Below, piece after piece: positions 23,743 to 32,467 of a stretch of 64,000 nt of DNA. The stretch spans positions 62,001 to 126,000 of the forward strand of contig CAYWJB010000005.1 of NCBI GenBank assembly GCA_964458495.1, in the 5' to 3' direction. The notes beneath the pieces are model-generated. The model was not told the origin of the DNA and did no database searches. It saw nothing but the letters and a program-made list of their open reading frames with translations. Origin of the DNA: JANWVO01 sp964458495 (GTDB taxonomy: Bacteria > Acidobacteriota > Terriglobia > Bryobacterales > Bryobacteraceae). A program made the translations under genes and the position numbers. Positions within the stretch are counted from its first letter, which is position 1; the number at the start of each line of letters is the position of its first letter.

Positions 23743-24999
23743 CGCCTGTTTCTTCTCCCGGAGCACGCCTGCCAGCCCGGCGCGGGGGACCTGCGCCTGC
23801 TCGCCGGACGCCATGTCCTTGACGGCGGCGGAAGCGCGGGCGATCTCGTCGTCGCCGATCAGGATGGCGAACCGCGCCCCCGCCTTGTTGGCGAGCTCCA
23901 TCGCGCGCTTCACCTTCTGGTCGGCGGAGAGTTCCACTGAAAAGCCGGCGTGGCGCAGCTCGCGGGCGACGAGCGCCGCCTCCTTCACCGCCGCCTGGCC
24001 GATCGGCACCAGGAAGACGTCCAGCCGGGCCAGCTCGGCGGCGGAGACGTGCTCTTCGATGGCGAGCACCAGGCGGTCCTCGCCGATCGAGAAGCCGATG
24101 CCGGGCGCGGGCACGCGGGAGCCGAGCGCCTCGGCGAGCCCGTCGTAGCGGCCTCCGCCGAGGATCGAATTCTGCGCCCCCAGCGCGCCGTGCGTCACCT
24201 CGAACGTGGTGCGCGTGTAGTAGTCGAGCCCGCGCACAAGGCGGGAGCGGATCTCGAATTCAATGCCGCGCGCCGCCAGCAGCTCCTGCACGGCGTCGAA
24301 ATGGCTGCGGCAGGCGGCGCAGAGATGCTCGAGGATCGAAGGCAGCGAATCGATGAGGTTCTGGTCCTCGGGCACCTTGCAGTCGAGCACGCGCAGAGGG
24401 TTGGTCTCCGAGCGGCGCTGGCAGTCCTGGCAGAGCTCGCCGCGCACCGATGCGAGCCGCGCGCGGAGCTGCTCGACGAATGCCGGGCGGCAGGCGGGGC
24501 AGCCGACGCTGTTGAGCAGCAGGTGCGGGTTGCGCACGCCGCAGCGGTTGAGAATCTCGAGCGCCAGATCGATGATCTCGGCGTCGACCACAGGCGACTC
24601 CGTGCCGATGCATTCGGCGCCGATCTGCGAGAACTGGCGGTAGCGCCCCTTTTGCGGGCGTTCGCGGCGGAACATCGGCCCCATGTAGTACAGCCTCGCG
24701 AGGCCGGGCATCTGATCCAGGCGGTGTTCGATCCAGGCGCGGATGACGGAGGCCGTGTTTTCCGGCCGCAGAGTGAGCGAGGTGCCGTCGCGGTCCGTCC
24801 AGGTGTACATCTCCTTGGAGACGATGTCGGTGTCCTCGCCGACGCCGCGCGCGAACAGGGCGGTCTCTTCAAAGATGGGCGTGCGGATCTCCTGGTAGTG
24901 GAAGGTGCGGAACACCTCGCGGGCGAGCGCTTCCACGTGGTTCCACAGCGCCGACTGCGGAGGCAGGATGTCGCGGGTGCCCCGGATGGCGCGGATCAT
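23728..24999 (-). CDS. hisS: Histidyl-tRNA synthetase
   Basis: Class II synthetase of 423 residues: motif 1 (IRTPIFEETALFARGVGEDTDI), motif 2 (FRRERPQKGRYRQFSQ), the HisA signature LVRGLDYYTRTTFEV, motif 3 (GIGFSIGEDRL), then an anticodon-binding domain at about 325-415. Four Cys (CPAC, CQDC) form an insertion of possible zinc-binding type between motifs. Single-copy housekeeping enzyme. The gamma-carbonic anhydrase gene ends 1 nt upstream of the start, so they are cotranscribed. Confidence 0.96.
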   Translation of the reverse strand: MIRAIRGTRDILPPQSALWNHVEALAREVFRTFHYQEIRTPIFEETALFARGVGEDTDIVSKEMYTWTDRDGTSLTLRPENTASVIRAWIEHRLDQMPGLARLYYMGPMFRRERPQKGRYRQFSQIGAECIGTESPVVDAEIIDLALEILNRCGVRNPHLLLNSVGCPACRPAFVEQLRARLASVRGELCQDCQRRSETNPLRVLDCKVPEDQNLIDSLPSILEHLCAACRSHFDAVQELLAARGIEFEIRSRLVRGLDYYTRTTFEVTHGALGAQNSILGGGRYDGLAEALGSRVPAPGIGFSIGEDRLVLAIEEHVSAAELARLDVFLVPIGQAAVKEAALVARELRHAGFSVELSADQKVKRAMELANKAGARFAILIGDDEIARASAAVKDMASGEQAQVPRAGLAGVLREKKQASAAP

Positions 25000-25000
25000 G

Positions 25001-25519
25001 TCAGTGCGCCGCCTCGTCGCGGTAATCCTGGCGGTAGCGGATGTAACGCTGGGCGTTTTCGCGGAAACGCGCCTTCTCCTCTTCGGTGACCTGGCGCCGC
25101 ACCTTCGCCGGAACGCCCATCACCAGCGATTCGGGCGGAATCTCCATGCCTTCGGGCACCAGCGAGCCGGCGGCGATGACCGATCCCCGCCCCACGCGGG
25201 CGCCGTTGAGCACGATGGCGCCGATGCCCACCAGCACGTCGTCCTCGACCACGCAGCCGTGCAGGCACACCATGTGGCCTACAGTGACGCGCGCGCCGAG
25301 AATCACCGGGTACTTGTCCAGCTCGCCGTGCAGGACCGAGCCGTCCTGGATGTTGGTCTCCTCGCCAATGACGATCCGGTTGACGTCGCCGCGCAGCACG
25401 GCGCCGGGCCACACGGAAGCCCTCTCGCCCAGGGTGACGTCGCCGATCACTGTCGCCGCCTGGTCCACATAGGCGGTAGGCGCGATTTTCGGGTAGATGC
25501 CGCGGTAGGGACGAATCAT
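25001..25519 (-). CDS. Gamma-class carbonic anhydrase/YrdA-like hexapeptide protein
   Basis: The 172-residue left-handed beta-helix is built from hexapeptide repeats (VIGDVTLGERASVWPGAVLRGD...). The zinc ligands occupy standard places: His in SVLHGE, and the pair in VGHMVCLHGC. YrdA/CaiE-type proteins often lack measurable carbonic anhydrase activity, so the catalytic role is uncertain. It is upstream of and one base from hisS. Confidence 0.9.
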   Translation of the reverse strand: MIRPYRGIYPKIAPTAYVDQAATVIGDVTLGERASVWPGAVLRGDVNRIVIGEETNIQDGSVLHGELDKYPVILGARVTVGHMVCLHGCVVEDDVLVGIGAIVLNGARVGRGSVIAAGSLVPEGMEIPPESLVMGVPAKVRRQVTEEEKARFRENAQRYIRYRQDYRDEAAH

Positions 25520-25543
25520 GGGATGTGCAGGAAACTACCATCG

Positions 25544-25549
25544 TATCAT
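25544..25549 (+). promoter_or_regulatory. -10 hexamer TATCAT, 6 nt before the start
   Basis: TATCAT-N6-ATG (25556). No ribosome-binding site can fit, so the S9 peptidase mRNA is predicted to be leaderless. Confidence 0.5.
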
Positions 25550-25555
25550 TGGGGT

Positions 25556-27595
25556 ATGTTGTCCCGGACTCTTCTGGCCCTGACGCTGGCCGTGTTGCCG
25601 GCGGCCGCGGAGAAAGCGCCGTTCACTGCCGAAGCCATGATGAAGCTCAAGCGAATCGGCGATCCGTCGGTGGCGCCGGACGGCTCCGCCGTGGCCTACA
25701 CCGTGGGCGAGCCTGACCTGGCGAAGAACGCCGTCGACCGGCAGGTCTGGATCAGCCCGCTGGCCGGCGGGCCGGCGCGCAAAGCCACCACGGAGGGGCG
25801 CAACTGGGGCGCGCGCTTCAGCCCGGACTCGAAATGGATCGCATTCATTTCCACCCGCAGCGGCTCCGCGCAAGTCTGGGTGATGGACGCTCTCGGGGAG
25901 AAGCCGAGGCAGGTGACCAGCCTCGCCACCGAGGCGGACGGCGTCATCTGGAGCGGAGACGGCAAGACGCTCGTCTTCACGAGCGAGGTCTATCCGGAGT
26001 GCGGCGCCGACGACGCCTGCAACCAGAAGCGCATGGACGAGGAAGCGAAGAACCCGGTGAAGGCGCGCGTCTATGATTCGCTCCTGTACCGCCACTGGAA
26101 CCAGTGGAAGGGCAAGCGCGTGCGGCATTTGATGGCAGTGGCATTCGAAGGCGGCAAGGTGCGCGATCTCACGCCGGGCTCGAGACACGATGTCCCCCCG
26201 TTTTCGCTCTCCGGCGGCGGCGACTATGCGGTGTCGCCCGACGGCAAGGAGGTTTGTTACGCGGCGAACTTCGATGCGGATCAGGCGACGAGCACGAACT
26301 GGGAGCTTTACGTTGTGCCCGTCGAGGGGCCGGCTGAAGGGCGTGAGGCGGTGAAGATCTCGTCGAGCCCCGGCGCGGACGCCAGCCCGCAGTATTCGCC
26401 CGACGGGAAATGGCTCGCCTGGCGCATGCAGGTGCGCCCCGGCTACGAAAGCGACCGCTGGCGGCTGGCGGTGCTGGAAAGGGAAACGGGACAGTTGACC
26501 GTGCTGACCGAGAACCTGGACCGCCACGTGAGCGGGTTCGCCTGGCATCCCGACTCGAAGCGGATCGCCTTCACCGTGGAGGACCGCGGCAGGCAACAGG
26601 CGCACCTGATCCCCGTCACCGGCGGCGGCACGCGCGTCATCACGCAGGGCGCGGCGCACGTGGGGGATCTGCAGTTCACCGCCGATGGAAAGACGCTCGT
26701 CTACAGCGAGATGAGCGGCTCGAGCCCCGTGGAGCTGTACCGCGCGGCGAGCGGCGGCGGAGCGCCCGTGCCCATCACGCGCCTGAACGACGCGGTGCTG
26801 GAGGCGCACGACCTGCGGCGCCTGGAGGACTTCACGGTGGCGGGCGCGGAGGGCGCGCCCGTGCACAGCTTCCTGCTGAAACCGCCCGGCTTTGATTCAA
26901 ACAAGAGATACCCGGTTCTGTTTTTGATCCACGGCGGGCCGCAAGGCGCATGGGGAGAGTCCTTCAGCTTTCGCTGGAACCCGCAGGTGTTCGCCTCGGC
27001 TGGGTTCGTCGTGGTGATGCCCAATCCCCGCGGCTCTACCGGCTACGGCACGAAGTTCACCGACGAGATCAACGGCGACTGGGGCGGCAAGGTCTATGAG
27101 GACATTCTGGCCGTCGTGCGTCACGTCGAGAGCCTGCCCTATGCGGACGCGAAGCGCATGGCGGCGGCGGGCGGCAGCTATGGCGGCTACATGGTGAACT
27201 GGATCCTCGGCCACACCGACAAGTTCCGCGCGCTGGTTTCCCACGCGGGCGTCTATGACCTGTACAGCATGGGCGGCGAAACGGAAGAGCTGTGGTTCAC
27301 CACGTGGGAGTTCAAGGGCCATCCCTGGGAGAATCCCGAGATGTACGACCGCTGGTCGCCCTCCCGCCACGCGCAGAACTTCCGCACCCCGACGCTGGTG
27401 ATTCACGGCGAGATGGACTACCGCGTGCCCTACGGGCAAGGGCTGCAGCTGTTCACGGCGCTGCAGGCGCGGAAGGTGCCCTCGAAGCTCGTGCTGTTCC
27501 CCGACGAAGGCCACTGGATCCTGAAGCCGCAGAACTCGCTGTTCTGGTACAGGACGTTTCTGGACTGGGTGACGGAGTGGACGAAGCAGCCGTGA
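25556..27595 (+). CDS. Secreted S9-family (prolyl oligopeptidase-type) peptidase
   Basis: The 679-residue protein has a signal peptide (about 1-20) and an N-terminal WD40-like beta-propeller (about 35-400) with repeated PDGKW/SPDSKWIAF blades. The C-terminal alpha/beta hydrolase has its nucleophile in GGSYGGYM, Asp in HGEMDYRVP and His in DEGHW. It is an acylaminoacyl/dipeptidyl-peptidase-like exopeptidase acting outside the cytoplasm. The frame is open far upstream, but ATG 25556 places the signal peptide first and follows the TATCAT element by 6 nt. Confidence 0.9.
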   Translation: MLSRTLLALTLAVLPAAAEKAPFTAEAMMKLKRIGDPSVAPDGSAVAYTVGEPDLAKNAVDRQVWISPLAGGPARKATTEGRNWGARFSPDSKWIAFISTRSGSAQVWVMDALGEKPRQVTSLATEADGVIWSGDGKTLVFTSEVYPECGADDACNQKRMDEEAKNPVKARVYDSLLYRHWNQWKGKRVRHLMAVAFEGGKVRDLTPGSRHDVPPFSLSGGGDYAVSPDGKEVCYAANFDADQATSTNWELYVVPVEGPAEGREAVKISSSPGADASPQYSPDGKWLAWRMQVRPGYESDRWRLAVLERETGQLTVLTENLDRHVSGFAWHPDSKRIAFTVEDRGRQQAHLIPVTGGGTRVITQGAAHVGDLQFTADGKTLVYSEMSGSSPVELYRAASGGGAPVPITRLNDAVLEAHDLRRLEDFTVAGAEGAPVHSFLLKPPGFDSNKRYPVLFLIHGGPQGAWGESFSFRWNPQVFASAGFVVVMPNPRGSTGYGTKFTDEINGDWGGKVYEDILAVVRHVESLPYADAKRMAAAGGSYGGYMVNWILGHTDKFRALVSHAGVYDLYSMGGETEELWFTTWEFKGHPWENPEMYDRWSPSRHAQNFRTPTLVIHGEMDYRVPYGQGLQLFTALQARKVPSKLVLFPDEGHWILKPQNSLFWYRTFLDWVTEWTKQP

Positions 27596-27605
27596 GGCTG
27601 CGCCT

Positions 27606-28475
27606 TCACGGATCCAGGCGGCGCAGCGTCTCGATCAGCACGCGCCCCACAATTTCGAACGACTGCGGGCTGAGCTTGTCGAGCGTGTCCCCGGCGGTGT
27701 GCCACCAGGAGTTTTCGGGCCCATAGTCGAAGTCGATCAGGTTGGCGGCTGGCACGCCGAGGCGAAGGAAGGGCACGTGATCGTCCTCGATGGCCAAGGC
27801 GGGCCCGTTGAAGTGCTGCCACAGCCCGAGCTGGCGCGCGACGCTGCCGATGAGGCGCATCAGCGTCTCCGAAGAGTACTGCTCGCGAAGGATGCGCAGG
27901 TCGCGGTCTCCGATCATGTCGACGTTGATCAGCGCCGCCAGAGTGGAGAGCGTGCGGTCGCGGTTCCACCTCTCGGCGAGATGGCGGGAACCGTACAGGC
28001 TGTCCTCCGCGGTCCACTCGCGCACAGCCTCCTCGCCGTCGAAGAAGACCAGGTACACGGAGTTTTTCAGCGGCACGCCTTTCAGCGCCCGCGCCATCTC
28101 CAGGAGGAATCCCGCCGAGGCGCCGCCGTCGTTGGCGCCCACGAAGCGGAACGGAAAGAACTTTGTGTCGTAGTGGCCGGTAATGGCCACGGCGCGGCCC
28201 GATGTTCCGGGGCGGAACGCGACGATGTTTTTCATCTGCAGCGGACCCTTGGGCGTATGCGCAGTAAAGGCGTCCGCGGTCACTTGCCACCCTTCGGACT
28301 TCAACTGCCCCATGATGTATTCCTGGGCCTTCCTCATCCCGGGCGAGCCCGGCGCGCGCGGGCCGAACGAGACCAGCGTCCGGGTGTGCTCGAAAGCATT
28401 CTTGCCGCTGAACTCGGCGGGCGCTGCGGCGGAGGCGAGCAGAAGCACGGGGATCAGGGTTTTCGGGCGAGGCAT
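27606..28475 (-). CDS. Secreted M28-family, glutaminyl-cyclase-like protein
   Basis: The 289-residue protein has a signal peptide (about 1-20). The fold is M28 zinc aminopeptidase, but details match glutaminyl-peptide cyclotransferase: VFFDGEEAV followed by DSLYGSRHLAERW, IEDDHVPFLRLGVP and the closing WWHTAGDTLDKLS. The zinc ligands expected in QC (Asp in GANDGG, Glu in DGEEA, His in WHT) are all present. It may convert N-terminal Gln to pyroglutamate on exported proteins or peptides. Peptidase activity cannot be excluded. It converges on the S9 peptidase gene. Confidence 0.85.
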   Translation of the reverse strand: MPRPKTLIPVLLLASAAAPAEFSGKNAFEHTRTLVSFGPRAPGSPGMRKAQEYIMGQLKSEGWQVTADAFTAHTPKGPLQMKNIVAFRPGTSGRAVAITGHYDTKFFPFRFVGANDGGASAGFLLEMARALKGVPLKNSVYLVFFDGEEAVREWTAEDSLYGSRHLAERWNRDRTLSTLAALINVDMIGDRDLRILREQYSSETLMRLIGSVARQLGLWQHFNGPALAIEDDHVPFLRLGVPAANLIDFDYGPENSWWHTAGDTLDKLSPQSFEIVGRVLIETLRRLDP

Positions 28476-29125
28476 CTATAGCCCAGTGTAAAGTCCTTGC
28501 GCTTGTCGAGCGGATCGAGCAGCGCCACGAGAAGAGCCAGCGGGGCAAACAGGGGCAGGAGCCAGGGAATCATGTGGCACGCGTTGAACAGCCGGCGCGA
28601 GAGCACCAGGAAGAGCCCGCCCGCCGGTGCGATCTCCTCCGGCAGGAAGCCCGCTTCCGCGAGCAGGTGTTCGAGACCGAAGCGCGTATAGCGGTAGTAA
28701 TCGTGCGGCGCCTGGTGCACCTCCCACTCCTGCGGCGCCAGCAGCAGCAGCGTGGCCCCGGGGCGCAGCACGCGCGCCAGCTCCTTCAGCGCCTCGGCGG
28801 GGCGCGGCAGGTGCTCGAGCGTGACGGCGTGCAGGGCGGCGTCGAAGACGGCATCGGGGAAGGGGAGCCGTTCCAGGTCGGCGATGGCGTGGAGCCGGCG
28901 GTAGTCCCAGCCGGGATCGCCGATGGCCAGATCGACGCCGACATAGCGCGCGTGCGCAAACAGCGGCGCGTACTGCGTCTCTCCCGCGCCGGCGTCGATC
29001 AGCCGCGCGCCGGCGGGCAGGGAGCGGGCGAACGCTGCCACGGAATCTCCGATAAATGTTTCAAACGTGAAGACGCGTTTCCGCAACCACGCTGGCAGGC
29101 GGCGGCGTGCCTCCCGGTACGTCAT
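28454..29125 (-). CDS. Class I SAM-dependent methyltransferase
   Basis: The 223-residue protein has the SAM-binding motif LIDAGAGETQYAPLF (about 42-56), acidic motif II YVGVDLAIGD, and a Methyltransf_11-like VTLEHLPRPAEALKELARVLRPG. A hydrophobic C-terminal stretch (about 183-207) suggests membrane contact. The start overlaps the stop of the upstream methyltransferase gene by 4 nt, so they form a two-gene operon. Its 3' end overlaps the start region of the M28 gene by 22 nt on the same strand. Substrate unknown; polysaccharide or lipid modification is plausible given nearby glycosyltransferases. Confidence 0.83.
   Translation of the reverse strand: MTYREARRRLPAWLRKRVFTFETFIGDSVAAFARSLPAGARLIDAGAGETQYAPLFAHARYVGVDLAIGDPGWDYRRLHAIADLERLPFPDAVFDAALHAVTLEHLPRPAEALKELARVLRPGATLLLLAPQEWEVHQAPHDYYRYTRFGLEHLLAEAGFLPEEIAPAGGLFLVLSRRLFNACHMIPWLLPLFAPLALLVALLDPLDKRKDFTLGYRCLARKP
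28485..28490 (-). promoter_or_regulatory. -10 hexamer TACACT, 9 nt before the M28 gene
   Basis: On the minus strand TACACT-N9-ATG (28475); no Shine-Dalgarno is visible. Confidence 0.4.
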
Positions 29126-30156
29126 GGCTTGCGGCGCGCCTCGATCATGATGGTGGAGCCTGCGCGGCACGCCGCCTCGAGGACCGTGAACGGAATGGAG
29201 GCGAGCACCAGCAGGAAGTAGGCGGCGTCCTTCAGCAGCCGCATCCGGGGCGTCTCGGGCGTGCGGCGGACGCGCCTGCCCATGGGGTCGAGCGCCGGCG
29301 CCAGAGTGGAGGCGAGCCCTGCGGGATTGTCCCGCAGCGAGAAATGCTTGCGGCGCACGATCTCGAATCCCGTTGAGTCGAGCAGCACTTCCAGGTCGGA
29401 TTCGCGGAAGTCGATCAGGTGCCGCGGCACGTCGAGCCCGTTCCAGGCGGCGCCGAAGATCAGGAGCTGCCAGCAGCCGGCGTTCGGCACCTGGAGGACG
29501 AGCCGCCCTTCAGGGATCAGCAGTTCGCGCGCGGCGGTCAGGTACGCGCCCGGATCGTAGAGATGCTCCAGCACGTGAAACATGGTGATGAGCCCGAAGG
29601 AGGCGGGGCGGAACGGCGCCCGCGGGAGGGCGCCGCAGGCGGCGGGCACCCCGTTGCTGGACCAGGCGACCGAGGCGGCGTCCAGCGAGAAGTCCAGGCC
29701 GAAGGCGCAGTGCTCGGGCAAATGCAGCTCGCGCAGGAACAGCCCGCCGCCGCAGCCGACATCGAGCACGCGGGCATCCTGAGGCAGGTGGCGCAGCGCC
29801 CCGCGCACGAAGCGCACGTGGTCCCGGATGACGAAGCGGCGCCAGGCTTGCGCCAGCGAGTCGGCGGCGGAGGCGGCCGGGTCGAACCAGTAATCCGGAG
29901 GGTAATAGCGGTGCAGGTGGCGCGGGTCCGGCCACGGAAAGAGCCGGAGCAGCCGGCACCGGCGGCACTCTACGATGAGGAAGGTCTCGTCGGTGGTGGC
30001 GAAGAGGCGGTCCGTGCACTGACAGATCGTGCGGAAGGCGGTCTCTCCGCAGGCAGGACAGGCGTCGCGAACCGGGGGCGCGTCCTGGCGCGGCTGCGTA
30101 TCCTGGGTGGAAGAGCTGGGACCGGTCGGCACGGGTTCTTCGCGTGGCTGTTCCAA
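29122..30156 (-). CDS. SAM-dependent methyltransferase with N-terminal zinc ribbon
   Basis: The 344-residue protein has an N-terminal four-Cys ribbon: CPAC (about 34-37), then CQC...ECRRC (about 48-68). The methyltransferase core follows with RVLDVGCGGGLFLREL and FGLDFS, and FHVLEHLYDPGAYL further on. A C-terminal hydrophobic segment (about 308-335) may anchor it to the membrane. The ribbon plus UbiG-like core is typical of enzymes found in surface-polysaccharide loci. It is first of the methyltransferase pair. Substrate unknown. Confidence 0.82.
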   Translation of the reverse strand: MEQPREEPVPTGPSSSTQDTQPRQDAPPVRDACPACGETAFRTICQCTDRLFATTDETFLIVECRRCRLLRLFPWPDPRHLHRYYPPDYWFDPAASAADSLAQAWRRFVIRDHVRFVRGALRHLPQDARVLDVGCGGGLFLRELHLPEHCAFGLDFSLDAASVAWSSNGVPAACGALPRAPFRPASFGLITMFHVLEHLYDPGAYLTAARELLIPEGRLVLQVPNAGCWQLLIFGAAWNGLDVPRHLIDFRESDLEVLLDSTGFEIVRRKHFSLRDNPAGLASTLAPALDPMGRRVRRTPETPRMRLLKDAAYFLLVLASIPFTVLEAACRAGSTIMIEARRKP

Positions 30157-30221
30157 TCGCAGAGTCTCAGTGATCAGTGTACCTGCCGCAGCGCCGCCTC
30201 CGTGGCGGAATGGCGGCGGGC

Positions 30222-30227
30222 TACACT
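30222..30227 (+). promoter_or_regulatory. -10 hexamer TACACT
   Basis: TACACT (preceded by GC) lies 12 nt before ATG 30240, consistent with a leader of about five bases. Confidence 0.35.
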
Positions 30228-30239
30228 GTAAGTTTCCCC

Positions 30240-30857
30240 ATGCACATGGAAACCGTGCCCGTGGCGCGCTGGCGCCTCCACCGCCGCCTCTACGACTGGA
30301 TGATGCAGTGGGCGCACAGCCCGCACAGCCAGGCAGCGCTTTTCCTGCTTGCCTTCGCTGAATCGAGCGTGTTCCCGGTTCCTCCCGACGCGCTGCTGAT
30401 CGCGCTCGTGCTCGGCGCGCCGGCGCGGTGGCTCCTGCTGGCGGGCGTGTGCACGCTGGGCAGCGTGCTGGGGGGCGTGGCGGGCTATGGCGTCGGCCGT
30501 TTTCTGATGGACACCGTAGGGATGAGGGTGATCGAGTTCTACCACGCGCAGCAGTATTACGAGCAGGTGATGCGCTGGTACCAGCAGTATGACTTCTGGA
30601 TCGTCTTCACGGCGGCGTTCACTCCGATCCCCTACAAGGTGTTCACGATCGCCTCGGGCGCTTTCCACATGAACCTGTGGGCGTTCGCAGCGGTGTCCGC
30701 GGCGGGGAGGGGCGCACGGTTCCTGCTGGTGGCGGGCTTGCTGCGGCTGTTCGGAGAGCCGGTGCGGCGCTTCATCGACAGGTACTTCGACTGGCTGGCT
30801 CTCGCGTTCGTCGTTCTGCTGGCGGGCGGATTCGCGGTGCTGCGCTACGCGCGTTGA
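30240..30857 (+). CDS. VTT/DedA-like (YqaA-type) membrane protein
   Basis: The 205-residue protein has four to five membrane segments and the SNARE-associated VTT domain: FAESSVFPVPPDALLIAL, GYGVGRFL, then FTPIPYKVFTIASGAF and the conserved RGARFLLVA. DedA/VTT proteins move or scramble lipids, including undecaprenyl phosphate, and maintain envelope integrity. ATG 30240 is chosen over an ATG at 30177 because the -10 at 30222 precedes it. The 3' end overlaps the convergent glycosyltransferase by 13 nt. Confidence 0.83.
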   Translation: MHMETVPVARWRLHRRLYDWMMQWAHSPHSQAALFLLAFAESSVFPVPPDALLIALVLGAPARWLLLAGVCTLGSVLGGVAGYGVGRFLMDTVGMRVIEFYHAQQYYEQVMRWYQQYDFWIVFTAAFTPIPYKVFTIASGAFHMNLWAFAAVSAAGRGARFLLVAGLLRLFGEPVRRFIDRYFDWLALAFVVLLAGGFAVLRYAR

Positions 30858-31909
30858 GCGCGCGCATCCCGAGGCGCCGCCGCCTGCTCGCTGAGCTCGC
30901 GCAGGCGGATCCGGTGGCGAAGCAGCAGGCGGCGCACTTCCGCATTCGAAAGGCGCCGCAGCGGGCGCAGGGCGCGGCGTTTGCGCCATGTGCGCGGCAG
31001 AAGGGCCAGCGCCTCCAGGTCGCCCCGGATCAGGGCCAGCAAGGCCCGCAGCTTCCCGGCCGCGCCCGGGATCCGGCCGGCCTCCCCGCGCCCGCGCAGC
31101 GCCGCCCAGGCTCCGGCCGCCACCCGCGCCAGGAAGAAGACGGGATTCAGTAACAACAAATCCGGCGGGAAATGTTTCACCGCCAGCAGCACGCGGTTTC
31201 GCTCGATCAGCGCCAGCCGGCGCGGGCTGGCGACGCCGAGCGTCGAACCGCGATGGTGCAGCACCGCCGCCTGAGGCGCATAGAGGCAGCGCCAGCCGGC
31301 GATGCGCGCGCGCAGCCCCAGTTCGGCGTCGTCCCCGTAGGCGAACAGGTCCTCGTCGAACAGGCCGATCTCGTCGAGCATCGCGCGGCGGTACATGCAC
31401 GCGCACCCGTCCGGCCAGAGCACTTCCTCCACCTGATCGTATTGCCCGCGGTCCTCCTGGCCGGTGCCGCGGCCGCGGTTTTGCCCGTCCAGCCAGATCA
31501 GGTGGCCCGCCTTGTCGATGACACGCGGATCGCCGTGAACCAGGATTTTGGAGGCGGCCATCCCCACGCCGGGATCGAAGAAGACGGCGTGCAGGTGCGC
31601 GAGCCACGTCGGGGCGGCTTCGGCATCGTTGTTGAGCAGCGCGACGAAAGGCGCGCCCGACGCGCGGATGCCCTGGTTGTTGGCGGCGCAGAAGCCCAGG
31701 TTCTCCGCGTTGCGCAGAAGCCGGACGGGAAACGGGGCGGTGGAGGCGAACGCTTCCACCACGCTCCGGGAGCCGTCCGTGGATCCGTTGTCCACCACGA
31801 CGACCTCGAACGGGACGCCCTGCGGGCGCAGCAGCGACTCAAGGCAGGCCCGGAGCAATGCCGCGCGGTTGTGATTGACGATGATGACGGACACCAGCGG
31901 CTCGGGCAT
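30845..31909 (-). CDS. GT2-family glycosyltransferase
   Basis: The 354-residue protein has the inverting GT-A core: VSVIIVNHNRAALLRACLESLL at the N-terminus, VVVDNGSTDGS, the NNDAEAAP metal/sugar-nucleotide motif (DXD-like) and FDEDLFAYGDDAELGLR. This pattern resembles rhamnosyltransferases of the WbbL/RfbN type, consistent with dTDP-rhamnose genes in the window. The C-terminal third is helical and basic. The start MPEPLVS at 31909 lies 11 nt after a TACCAT element and has GGGAAGG before it. Confidence 0.87.
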   Translation of the reverse strand: MPEPLVSVIIVNHNRAALLRACLESLLRPQGVPFEVVVVDNGSTDGSRSVVEAFASTAPFPVRLLRNAENLGFCAANNQGIRASGAPFVALLNNDAEAAPTWLAHLHAVFFDPGVGMAASKILVHGDPRVIDKAGHLIWLDGQNRGRGTGQEDRGQYDQVEEVLWPDGCACMYRRAMLDEIGLFDEDLFAYGDDAELGLRARIAGWRCLYAPQAAVLHHRGSTLGVASPRRLALIERNRVLLAVKHFPPDLLLLNPVFFLARVAAGAWAALRGRGEAGRIPGAAGKLRALLALIRGDLEALALLPRTWRKRRALRPLRRLSNAEVRRLLLRHRIRLRELSEQAAAPRDARAQRA

Positions 31910-31951
31910 TGCCTTCCCGTATGGTAGCGGGCCGGACGGCAAGCGGTGCGC

Positions 31952-32455
31952 TCAGGGGCGGGCGCTGCCGGAAGCCGCGAGCACAAGGATCCGGTGCGGG
32001 GGCAGGGGAAGGGAACCGGGCATGGCGTTGCTGGTCCGCCAGCCCCGGCGGAGGCGCCACAGGTGTGCGCGGCAGCGGCAATCAGAGGCGCCGAAACCCG
32101 GCGCCGCGGGCTCGCAGAGGCCGCTCACGGCCAGAGCATTGGCCCAGAGGCACTCCAGCCGAAGCGTGTCTTCGCGGGCCCAGATTTCGCGCAGGCGTGC
32201 GCGGCGCAGAAGGAAGTCGATGTGCCAGCGGACGGCTCCGCGCCCTTCCAGATGCCGTCCGGCGCGGGCGCGGATGCCGCCGGGCCCCAGAGCGCTGCCG
32301 CAGTAGAGGTAAAGGCCTGCGGGAAAGTCGAATGTCCCCAGAGCGCCCACGGCGAGCCGTTGCGGAGAGGCGAGCGAAAGCGCCAGCAGGTAGCTGCCGG
32401 GCCCGGCCGGCAGACGGCGCTTCAGATCGTCCATGCGTTCGCCACACACGGGCAT
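31952..32455 (-). CDS. DUF123/GIY-YIG-like nuclease-fold protein
   Basis: About 167 residues matching the DUF123 family: SYLLALSL, the GLYLYCGSALGPGGIRARAGRHL block (the GIY-YIG-like strand and Arg helix), RWHIDFLL, and the late GFGASDCRCRAHL. DUF123 is a distant branch of the GIY-YIG nuclease superfamily seen alone in bacteria and fused to endonuclease III in archaea; its reaction is unproven. Possible starts are 32461, 32455 and 32434. The gene is divergent from the TonB receptor with a gap under 15 bp. Confidence 0.8.
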   Translation of the reverse strand: MPVCGERMDDLKRRLPAGPGSYLLALSLASPQRLAVGALGTFDFPAGLYLYCGSALGPGGIRARAGRHLEGRGAVRWHIDFLLRRARLREIWAREDTLRLECLWANALAVSGLCEPAAPGFGASDCRCRAHLWRLRRGWRTSNAMPGSLPLPPHRILVLAASGSARP

Positions 32456-32461
32456 TATCAT
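32456..32461 (+). promoter_or_regulatory. -10 hexamer TATCAT, 6 nt before the TonB receptor
   Basis: TATCAT-N6-ATG (32468). It overlaps the start of the divergent DUF123 gene, so the two promoters are interleaved. Confidence 0.5.
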
Positions 32462-32467
32462 GGCACC

